From Candidatus Poribacteria bacterium (GTDB taxonomy: Bacteria > Poribacteria > WGA-4E > WGA-3G), in assembly GCA_009835515.1 (NCBI GenBank), contig VXXH01000767.1, positions 1-5,336 of the forward strand: a stretch of DNA of 5,336 bases, read 5' to 3'. Of the stretch, positions 1 to 5,336 are shown one piece after another. A model generated the notes under the pieces. The model worked only from the letters and a program-made list of their open reading frames with translations. It ran no database searches and had not been told where the DNA came from. Position 1 is the stretch's first letter. Each line of letters opens with the position of its first letter. The translations under genes were made by a program, and so were the position numbers.

Positions 1-4
1 AATC

Positions 5-10
5 GGAGGA
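5..10 (+). promoter_or_regulatory. Shine-Dalgarno site ahead of the first permease
   Basis: GGAGGA at 5-10 is a strong ribosome binding site. It sits 5 nt before an ATA codon at 16 that is in frame with the permease. No ATG, GTG or TTG lies in that frame between the window edge and the ATG at 79, and the ATG at 79 has no comparable site in front of it. The motif therefore favours initiation at 16. It could instead serve GTG at 11, but that codon is too close to the motif and its frame closes at 89-91. Confidence 0.55.
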
Positions 11-15
11 GTGAA

Positions 16-1317
16 ATACGTATATTTGAAGGTTTATCTGTTGGAGACACCGCGATTAGTAGCAACAAACTCAGCTCCATGCTCACCATGATCGGGAATA
101 TCATTGGGGTCGCCGCGGTGCTCGCGATGATCGCTATCGGGGACGGTGCTAAAGCAATTGTGCTGCAAGATGCCCAGAAATTGGGCGGTGTGAATCAGTT
201 CACGATGTACCGCAGTTCTTACAAACGGGTTAGCGGCCGTTGGATGCCGAATCGTAGCAACGAATATTTTGAATTTGAAGACGTGTTAGCAATTGAGGCA
301 GAATGCCCATCTGTGAAGGTCGTCGTGCCACGAATTCCCGAATGGCGAGGGGTTCTCGTCCAAGTCGCCGATGGCTCTGAAGCACGAACAGGCTATAACG
401 GCGTAAACTACACATTCGCGGAGGCGATGGATTGGGAGATTGTGCAAGGTCGGTTCATTTCTGAAGAGGATATTGAAAACGAAACAAAAGTCTGTGTATT
501 AGGTACAGAGGTTGTGATGACCTTATTCGGTAACGCTTCGCCGATAGGACAAGAAATTAAGATTAGCAGAGGCGGCGATCGGTATAGTCGGTACGGGCGA
601 AAGGAAGAAAATCGATTAACAGAACGGTTTACCGTCGTCGGAACGATGGCACCCCGCGGGCGAAGCCTACGATTTGGGTGGAATTTGGATGACATGATCT
701 TCCTCCCACTCACAACCACACAGAAACGTTTCACGGGTAATGATAGGATTATGATGCTATCAGTCCACGCGAATACCGTTGAAGAGGTTCCACAAGCCAT
801 TGAAGAGGTGAAAGCCGTTATGCGGAAACGGCATAAGAACCAAGACGATTTTTTTTCGCTCAGGGATATGCGAGAAGGTATGGCGCAATTGGAGAAAATC
901 GGTAAGGTCATAAAAATCGCACTCGGGAGTATCGCGGGGTTCTCGCTCCTCGTTGGTGGTATCGGCATTATGAACATGATGTTAGTCGCTGTAACCGAGC
1001 GAACACGCGAGATTGGGCTCAGAAAAGCAGTCGGTGCAAAACGGGCGGACATTCTGGTGCAGTTTTTAATAGAAGCCGTTGCTATGTGTGCTGTTGGTGG
1101 CGCAATCGGTGTTCTGGTAGGTCTATTCGCTGGCGAAGGGATGGCACTCCTCGCTGTTAAAATCGTCCAAATTGTACCCGAATGGCCCTCGGTCATCTCA
1201 ACGCAGTGGATACTGATTTCCGTGTCATTTTCAGCCATAATCGGTATCTCTTTCGGGCTGTATCCTGCAATAAAAGCATCAGCCCTCTCACCGATCGAAG
1301 CACTACGTGCCGAGTAG
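16..1317 (+). CDS. ABC transporter permease, MacB/FtsX family (first of a tandem pair)
   Basis: Inner-membrane permease of a type VII (MacB-like) ABC exporter, in which ATP hydrolysis in the cytoplasm drives movements of a periplasmic domain. From the ATA at 16 the protein has 433 residues. TM1 lies at about 22-42 and ends in the family signature IAIGDGAK. A large periplasmic MacB_PCD-type domain spans about 45-295 and includes a GQEIKI strand and an FTVVGTM strand. The C-terminal FtsX domain has TM2 at about 300-322, the cytoplasmic coupling loop ERTREIGLRKAVGA at 328-341, TM3 at about 348-376, TM4 at about 394-417, and the terminal SPIEALRAE. No nucleotide-binding domain is fused, unlike E. 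coli MacB, so a separate ATPase is needed. The start is uncertain. From 16 the N terminus aligns without gaps with the next permease (E5, N17, L19, S21, L23, T24 and G27 match), whereas starting at ATG 79 would remove the amphipathic lead-in to TM1. The family call is firm; the substrate is unknown. Confidence 0.9.
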   Translation: MRIFEGLSVGDTAISSNKLSSMLTMIGNIIGVAAVLAMIAIGDGAKAIVLQDAQKLGGVNQFTMYRSSYKRVSGRWMPNRSNEYFEFEDVLAIEAECPSVKVVVPRIPEWRGVLVQVADGSEARTGYNGVNYTFAEAMDWEIVQGRFISEEDIENETKVCVLGTEVVMTLFGNASPIGQEIKISRGGDRYSRYGRKEENRLTERFTVVGTMAPRGRSLRFGWNLDDMIFLPLTTTQKRFTGNDRIMMLSVHANTVEEVPQAIEEVKAVMRKRHKNQDDFFSLRDMREGMAQLEKIGKVIKIALGSIAGFSLLVGGIGIMNMMLVAVTERTREIGLRKAVGAKRADILVQFLIEAVAMCAVGGAIGVLVGLFAGEGMALLAVKIVQIVPEWPSVISTQWILISVSFSAIIGISFGLYPAIKASALSPIEALRAE

Positions 1318-1321
1318 GAGG
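1316..1321 (+). promoter_or_regulatory. Shine-Dalgarno site overlapping the upstream stop codon
   Basis: AGGAGG at 1316-1321 lies 8 nt before the ATG at 1330. Its first two bases are the last two bases of the TAG stop (1315-1317) of the preceding permease. A ribosome terminating on the first gene therefore covers the initiation site of the second. This arrangement usually gives translational coupling and balanced synthesis of two subunits; the coupling itself is inferred. Confidence 0.8.
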
Positions 1322-1329
1322 CACTATAA

Positions 1330-2646
1330 ATGAATCTAATTGAATGTATAATTTTAGGAATTTCCAGCTTACGGCGAAATCCACTCCGGTCCAGCCTAAC
1401 AATTTTAGGAATTATCGTCGGTGTCGGTTCTGTCGTGAGTATGGTATCCGTCGGAGACGGATCAAGTGCCATGGTTCTGCGAGAAATTGAGCGGACCGGC
1501 GGCACAAAAATCGTCGAAGTTTATAAAGACGATTGGGACAAACAATCCGGGACGCTTAGCCGCGCGGCTGGAGAAGCTGTACGCGGTAGGGGACGCTGGC
1601 AGAGAAACCGCGCCGAGGATTTGGAAACCGAGGATGCTTTTGAGATACTAAAGCACGCCCGCGGTGTTATTGATGTCGTCGCTGAAGACGATATGGGTGG
1701 ATGGAATGTGAATTACAAAGGACGATCAAAGGAATCTCGCATCGTTGCATCAACCGCTGGCTACGACAGGTCGCACAACTGGTACCCCTCAAGCGGCAGA
1801 TTTTTTAACGCTGAAGAGGTTGAAGCCGCCAGTAGCGTCGCTGTCATCGGTTCAAAAATCGCTGAAGAGGTTTTCCTTGAAGAAGACCCTATAGGGAGAG
1901 AAATCAAAGCCTCACGCCCCTCTTATTGGCGCGGTAGGAGTGGACTCTACGAGGTACGTCTCAAGGTTATTGGTGTGATGGAAGAGAAGGGTGATGCGAT
2001 GGACACTTCCGGTTGGGATGACCGGTTCATCATTCCGATAACGACACTCCAACAGCGTTTCAAAGGACGCCAAGATGTTGAACGCATCCGTATTGAAGCG
2101 GTTGACGTTGATAGCATCCCTGCCGCAATAGTGGATGCAAAAGATATATTAGGAAGACAGCACAACAACACGGGTGAAGAATACAACTATTGGACAGCTA
2201 CAGAGGAATTAGCAACTGCCAATAAGGTCGGCTTGGTCATGAAAGCCTTGATGGGCGGCATTGCTGGGATCGCGCTCATGGTCGCTGGCATCGGTGTGAT
2301 GAACATCATGCTCGTCTCTGTCACCGATCGGACACGGGAAATTGGGCTTCGCAAAGCACTCGGTGCCACGCGTAACGATATTTTAACCCAATTCTTGATT
2401 GAAGCCTCGGTGCTGACCCTCGCGGGTGGTATTCTCGGTGCAATCTTAGGTGTCTTCATGGGGCGCGGCACTGCCGCACTCATCTCTAAGTTCGTCTGGG
2501 AAGGCAGCAACTGGCCCTCGGTCATCTCATTTGGAACGATGGTGATCGCGTTACTCGTCTCTGTCGCAATCGGTGTCTTCTTCGGGTTGTACCCTGCCAA
2601 CAAGGCAGCGAAATTGACACCTGTCGAGGCACTTCGGGCCGATTAG
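1330..2646 (+). CDS. ABC transporter permease, MacB/FtsX family (second of a tandem pair)
   Basis: Second MacB-like permease, 438 residues, starting at ATG with a good ribosome binding site. TM1 lies at about 22-42 and ends in VSVGDGSS. The periplasmic MacB_PCD-type domain spans about 45-297 with the GREIKA and LKVIGVM strands. TM2 is at about 305-330, the coupling loop DRTREIGLRKALGA at 333-346, TM3 at about 350-377 and TM4 at about 401-423, ending LTPVEALRAD. It is clearly a paralogue of the upstream permease: the N termini are collinear, the coupling loops nearly identical, and both have a WPSVIS segment before TM4. The periplasmic domains are much more diverged. The likely product is one half of a permease heterodimer with the upstream protein; two separate homodimers are possible but less likely given the tight coupling. 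It has no ATPase domain. The substrate cannot be inferred. Confidence 0.92.
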   Translation: MNLIECIILGISSLRRNPLRSSLTILGIIVGVGSVVSMVSVGDGSSAMVLREIERTGGTKIVEVYKDDWDKQSGTLSRAAGEAVRGRGRWQRNRAEDLETEDAFEILKHARGVIDVVAEDDMGGWNVNYKGRSKESRIVASTAGYDRSHNWYPSSGRFFNAEEVEAASSVAVIGSKIAEEVFLEEDPIGREIKASRPSYWRGRSGLYEVRLKVIGVMEEKGDAMDTSGWDDRFIIPITTLQQRFKGRQDVERIRIEAVDVDSIPAAIVDAKDILGRQHNNTGEEYNYWTATEELATANKVGLVMKALMGGIAGIALMVAGIGVMNIMLVSVTDRTREIGLRKALGATRNDILTQFLIEASVLTLAGGILGAILGVFMGRGTAALISKFVWEGSNWPSVISFGTMVIALLVSVAIGVFFGLYPANKAAKLTPVEALRAD

Positions 2647-2669
2647 TCTATCTGCAAGATCATTGAACA

Positions 2670-2689
2670 GGCAGGCGGTTATGCCTGCC
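2670..2689 (+). repeat. Hairpin after the permease pair
   Basis: GGCAGGC (2670-2676) and GCCTGCC (2683-2689) form a perfect 7-bp GC-rich stem with a 6-nt loop, 23 nt after the second permease's stop. No T-run follows (the next bases are GAGTGAAGGAA), so it is not a typical intrinsic terminator. It may stabilise the 3' end of the permease message or take part in the alternative folding described in the findings. Confidence 0.5.
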
Positions 2690-2700
2690 GAGTGAAGGAA

Positions 2701-2740
2701 GGTGCCTGCCCCTAACAAAACGCCAAAATTCTCAGGCACC
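2701..2740 (+). repeat. Inverted repeat ahead of the adaptor gene
   Basis: GGTGCCTG (2701-2708) and CAGGCACC (2733-2740) are perfectly complementary over 8 bp and are separated by 24 nt. The right arm ends 13 nt before the adaptor's AGGAGG site. The left arm overlaps a second copy of GCCTGCC (2704-2710), which also occurs in the hairpin just upstream. It may be an RNA element in the adaptor's leader or the remnant of a small dispersed palindromic repeat; the sequence alone cannot tell which. Confidence 0.45.
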
Positions 2741-2753
2741 ACCGAAACCCTAT

Positions 2754-2759
2754 AGGAGG
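2754..2759 (+). promoter_or_regulatory. Shine-Dalgarno site selecting a TTG start
   Basis: AGGAGG at 2754-2759 is 8 nt ahead of the TTG at 2768. It supports TTG as the start, and the protein from there opens with a short Lys-containing head and a hydrophobic segment, as expected for a membrane-anchored adaptor. The site is partly covered by short self-complementary sequence (CCTATAGG at 2749-2756), which is too weak to claim as a sequestering hairpin. Confidence 0.75.
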
Positions 2760-2767
2760 GATTAGTT

Positions 2768-4654
2768 TTGAAAAATCTAATTATTACCGTCGCCGTTGTT
2801 TTAGTCCTTGTTGTTGCAATCGGTTGGGTTGTACTTGGACGCAGCAAAAACGGCACCGACCCGGCTTTAGCGAAAAAAGTCGAGGTTGTTGAACGCGGCG
2901 ATTTCCAAATGAGCATTCGAGCCACCGGCAACCTTGAACCGCTTATTGACGTAGAGGTTAAATCTAACGTCGAAGGCGAGATTGTTGGACTCCATGTTAA
3001 AAATGGCCAATACGTCGAAGAAGGTCAAGTACTGATAGAACTCGATCCCGAACTTTATGAAGAAGAGAAAAAGCAAGCGGAAGCGGATGTCCGAGCCGCG
3101 AAAGCGCAACTCAAGCAGGCGGATCTGAACATCTTACTCAAAAAGGAACGCCTCGAAAGCCAGTTGGTTCAGGCTGAATCCGACTTTAAAATCGCTCAGG
3201 CGAATTTTGAGACGACACAAGCCTCAACCATAACACAAATCAATCAAGCAGAAACAGACATTCTGACTGCTCAAAATTCGCTTGACCAAGATAACATCGC
3301 CTTAGAACAAGCCCGTATCGCGCTTGAACAGGCAAAAATCACACTGTCTGAGCAGGAGACATCGCTGAATTCATCCAAGATCGCCTTAGATAACGCGAAA
3401 TCGGAACTTGATCGAAATACCGAGCTTTATAACAAGGAATTGGTTTCCAAAAAAGCGTTGGAAGACGCGCAAGCTGGACACGTGAACGCCAAGGTGCAAT
3501 ATGAAAATGCCCAAAAACGGGTGAAATCACAGAAACAGACGATCACTTCACAGCAAAGAACGATTAAAGTACGAGAAACTTCCATAGCATCACGCGAATT
3601 AACATTGGAAAACCAGAAGCACAACCTTGAAGATCTGAAAAAGATGCGGACGAATTCAGAAGAAGAAGCGCGACTTCGCGTCGAAAATTCCAAAACTCGT
3701 TTAGACGAATTGACCCTCACTCTCGAAAACGAGAAATCTCTGACAGAGCAATCCAGAGTCAGCGCGGATGCGAACCGGCTCCGACGCGAGAGTACGCTGA
3801 AAAACCAGACAGAACGGCTGGAATGGACGACCATCAAGGCTCCTATGGCAGGAATCATCACACTTCTCGAACTTGAAGAGGGTGAAATTGTGACTTCCGG
3901 ACGTTCAGCATTCTCCCAAAGTCCACCCCTGATGACCATCGTTGATCCGTCCAAAATGGTCGTTAAGACTTTCATCAACGAAGTTGATATGGAACGGTTG
4001 GATGACGGTCAAAAGGCGGAAATCAAAGTCGATGCCTACCAGACCAAAACATACGAAGGCAGAGTCTATGAGATATCGCCAAGTGGACAGCAACAGGACA
4101 ATATCATCTCTTTTGAGGTGATGATAGAAGTGCTCGGATCGCCAGAGGAACTCAAACCCGGCATGAGCACAGATGTTGACATCATCACCTACGAGGAAAA
4201 GAATGTGCTGATGGTGCCGATTGATGCTATCATCAATGAAAAGAGCGTGACGGTCAATGCCCAAGTGGGCAATACATCCCCCTTTAAAGCGAATCAGCCG
4301 ATTGAGATGCAGACCATCAGCGAGAAGACATTCAATGGCACGGTTGAGAGCGTTGGAAACGGTAGTGTCACCATCAGCTTGGATAGTAGTCAACGCGGGA
4401 TTATGCCGGGTCCTTCGACTGTATCACTTCTCGTCAAAGGCAAAAAGGAAGCCGACGGTGTCCGCGCACAAGTCAGCGTCTCAAAAGGGAAGTTCGTCAT
4501 GTTAGATGATGGGAGTGCTAAAGGCAAGAGAACACCTGTTGAAACCGGCATGCAAAACGAGACGAAAGTTGTTATCACGAGCGGTGTAACCGAAGGTGAA
4601 CGGGTTATTCTGCAAAAACGCCAACCGCCACCAGGTGCTGGTTGGGGACGATAG
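2768..4654 (+). CDS. Periplasmic adaptor (membrane-fusion protein), HlyD/MacA family, with a very long alpha-hairpin
   Basis: Adaptor joining an inner-membrane ABC permease to an outer-membrane channel, 628 residues. An N-terminal hydrophobic anchor spans about 4-24 and has no lipobox cysteine. A beta strand region at 38-60 leads to the first lipoyl half (VKSNVEGEIVGLHVKNGQYV, about 64-83, then LIELDP). A coiled-coil hairpin follows at about 97-352. The second lipoyl half is IKAPMAGIITLLELEEGEIV (356-375). The beta-barrel region is at about 390-480, ending in LMVPIDAI (481-488). An unusual extra segment occupies about 497-575, and the membrane-proximal end is TPVETG ... TSGVTEGERVIL (589-615). 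R216, L220 and S227 reproduce the spacing of the RLS TolC-docking motif known from AcrA. There is no proline and only one glycine between P94 and P359. The tail is Pro/Gly-rich (QPPPGAGWGR). It follows two MacB-like permeases by 121 nt, so it is very likely their partner. Family assignment is firm; the channel partner and cargo are unknown. Confidence 0.93.
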   Translation: MKNLIITVAVVLVLVVAIGWVVLGRSKNGTDPALAKKVEVVERGDFQMSIRATGNLEPLIDVEVKSNVEGEIVGLHVKNGQYVEEGQVLIELDPELYEEEKKQAEADVRAAKAQLKQADLNILLKKERLESQLVQAESDFKIAQANFETTQASTITQINQAETDILTAQNSLDQDNIALEQARIALEQAKITLSEQETSLNSSKIALDNAKSELDRNTELYNKELVSKKALEDAQAGHVNAKVQYENAQKRVKSQKQTITSQQRTIKVRETSIASRELTLENQKHNLEDLKKMRTNSEEEARLRVENSKTRLDELTLTLENEKSLTEQSRVSADANRLRRESTLKNQTERLEWTTIKAPMAGIITLLELEEGEIVTSGRSAFSQSPPLMTIVDPSKMVVKTFINEVDMERLDDGQKAEIKVDAYQTKTYEGRVYEISPSGQQQDNIISFEVMIEVLGSPEELKPGMSTDVDIITYEEKNVLMVPIDAIINEKSVTVNAQVGNTSPFKANQPIEMQTISEKTFNGTVESVGNGSVTISLDSSQRGIMPGPSTVSLLVKGKKEADGVRAQVSVSKGKFVMLDDGSAKGKRTPVETGMQNETKVVITSGVTEGERVILQKRQPPPGAGWGR

Positions 4655-4695
4655 AATCCCATAGAGTTAGCTTATCTCATAAAACAACCTTGTTA

Positions 4696-4717
4696 GTTGG
4701 GGTCCCCGTGCCCCAAC
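4696..4717. terminator. Hairpin between convergent genes, possible bidirectional terminator
   Basis: GTTGGGG (4696-4702) and CCCCAAC (4711-4717) form a perfect 7-bp stem around an 8-nt loop. It lies 41 nt after the adaptor's stop and 28 nt beyond the stop of the convergent hydrolase gene, which suits a shared terminator. On the + strand it is followed by a pyrimidine-rich but interrupted stretch (CTTCTAAGTTTGT). On the - strand the following sequence has no compact T-run close to the stem. Termination is therefore plausible but unproven; a dispersed palindromic repeat is the alternative. Confidence 0.4.
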
Positions 4718-4745
4718 CTTCTAAGTTTGTAACTTCAATTGACTA

Positions 4746-5336
4746 CTATCGTTGGATAATCTGCCCGTCATAAGCGAGATACGCATTGTCTGGAAGTTCA
4801 ATCTCCATCTCTTTGCACTGCTCCGGGAAATAACGATGATCCAGCCGGTGCATGATGTGCGTGAAATAGGTTTCTCTCGTTTTCAGCGCATCGCTAATTT
4901 CCAACGCCTCGCCAACCGAAAGATGCGTTGGATGCCTCGGATTGAAACTCAGCGCGTCAATCACCAGCACCTCAATCCCGTTCAGCAAGTCCTGCGATTC
5001 CTTTGGAAGTCGCTTCACATCTGGCAGATACCCGAAATCATCAATCCGGTAGCCATAAGTGGGGACATTTCCGTGTTCAACAGGAATCGGGATAATATCA
5101 AAACCGAGCAGCTCGAACCTTTGATCCTGTTCAACGACATTCGGAAGCAGATGACCGACACCGCCACCTTGGAACGTCTCCTTTGTGAACATATAATCGA
5201 AATTGCGTTGTAAGATGTTCATTGTCTGTTCGGGTCCGTAGATCGGCATATCCATCTGCTGTTTGCGGCACGGCATCACAATATCGTTCGTTCCACTGAC
5301 ATGGTCGGCGTGAGAATGTGTGAAGATAACAGCGTC
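4746..5336 (-). CDS. MBL-fold metallohydrolase, PhnP-like, N terminus beyond the window
   Basis: Partial gene read from the right edge: 196 residues and a stop, with the N terminus missing. The fragment opens DAVIFTHSHADHVSG, the HxHxDH metal-binding signature of the metallo-beta-lactamase fold (H7, H9, D11, H12). Further likely metal ligands are H88 in PVEHG, D106 in GYLPD, and H160 or a nearby histidine in THIMHRLDH. Conserved-looking PTHLS (about 136-140) and the terminal LAYDG fit a PhnP-like phosphodiesterase subgroup. PhnP in E. coli hydrolyses a cyclic ribose phosphate in phosphonate use, but no phn gene is seen here and the cysteine cluster that would support true PhnP is outside the window, so I do not assign that reaction. 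The gene ends with two tandem in-frame stops (4746-4748 and 4743-4745). It converges on the export operon and is probably transcribed separately. It is likely cytoplasmic, since the visible part has no membrane segment. Confidence 0.88.
   Translation of the reverse strand, partial: DAVIFTHSHADHVSGTNDIVMPCRKQQMDMPIYGPEQTMNILQRNFDYMFTKETFQGGGVGHLLPNVVEQDQRFELLGFDIIPIPVEHGNVPTYGYRIDDFGYLPDVKRLPKESQDLLNGIEVLVIDALSFNPRHPTHLSVGEALEISDALKTRETYFTHIMHRLDHRYFPEQCKEMEIELPDNAYLAYDGQIIQR

Noticed and set aside
11..91. GTG at 11 as a start codon
   Set aside because: It is in a different frame from the permease, directly abuts the GGAGGA motif, and its frame closes at TGA 89-91.
408..1505. A 365-codon open frame on the - strand opposite the end of the first permease and the start of the second
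   Set aside because: It lies antisense to two well-supported permease genes. Its translation is rich in Ser, Ile, Arg and Pro with no recognisable domain, and it crosses the gene boundary with no sign of its own ribosome binding site. It is a mirror of codon bias on the coding strand.
2663..2694. TTGAAC in the spacer as a possible -35 promoter box for the adaptor gene
   Set aside because: No TATAAT-like box lies 16-18 nt downstream; the region there is the GC-rich hairpin. The adaptor is more simply read from the permease transcript.
3296..3337. Short nucleotide repeats in the adaptor gene as a tandem DNA repeat
   Set aside because: The similarity comes from heptad-repeated coiled-coil residues (IALEQAR and IALEQAK). 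The DNA copies are short and imperfect, so this is protein periodicity and not a separate repeat element.
3427..3978. A 183-codon - strand frame within the adaptor gene
   Set aside because: It is antisense to the coiled-coil coding region. Its Ser/Arg/Phe-rich low-complexity translation is what the reverse complement of Glu/Lys/Asn/Ala-rich coiled-coil codons produces.
4752..5213. A 153-codon + strand frame opposite the MBL-fold gene
   Set aside because: The - strand carries clear MBL-fold metal-binding motifs throughout this region, and the + strand translation has no recognisable family features.

Overview
The window holds most of an ABC-type tripartite export operon on the + strand, followed by the 3' part of a convergent metallo-beta-lactamase-fold hydrolase gene on the - strand. 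A membrane-fusion protein carrying a TolC-docking motif points to a bacterium with an outer membrane (inference). Base composition is moderate (near 50% GC by eye) and Shine-Dalgarno sites are strong AGGAGG types. The gene style and GC-rich intergenic palindromes remind me of uncultivated lineages such as Candidatus Poribacteria, but this is an impression and not an assignment.

Layout: (1) 16-1317 +, a MacB/FtsX-type permease whose most likely start is a non-standard ATA codon at 16. (2) 1330-2646 +, a second, paralogous permease of almost the same length, 12 nt downstream and probably translationally coupled, because the first gene's stop codon lies inside the second gene's ribosome binding site. 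(3) 2647-2767, a 121-nt spacer with two GC-rich inverted repeats that could form alternative folds. (4) 2768-4654 +, a HlyD/MacA-family periplasmic adaptor starting at TTG, with a very long alpha-hairpin whose predicted tip carries an R-L-S docking motif, and with an extra beta-rich segment near the C terminus. (5) 4655-4745, a short convergent spacer with one GC-rich hairpin. (6) 4746-5336 -, a PhnP-like MBL-fold hydrolase, cut by the window edge at its N terminus.

How they work together (inference from families): the two permeases would form a heterodimeric inner-membrane MacB-like mechanotransmission unit. An ATPase must energise it, but none is encoded here; it is probably just upstream of the window. 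The adaptor would bridge the permease pair to a TolC-type outer-membrane channel. The substrate cannot be read from the sequence. The MBL-fold gene is on the opposite strand and is probably functionally unrelated.

No tRNA, rRNA, CRISPR array, insertion sequence or origin was seen. The most notable points are the putative ATA start, the length and symmetry of the adaptor hairpin, the extra domain in the adaptor, and the alternative hairpins ahead of the adaptor gene.
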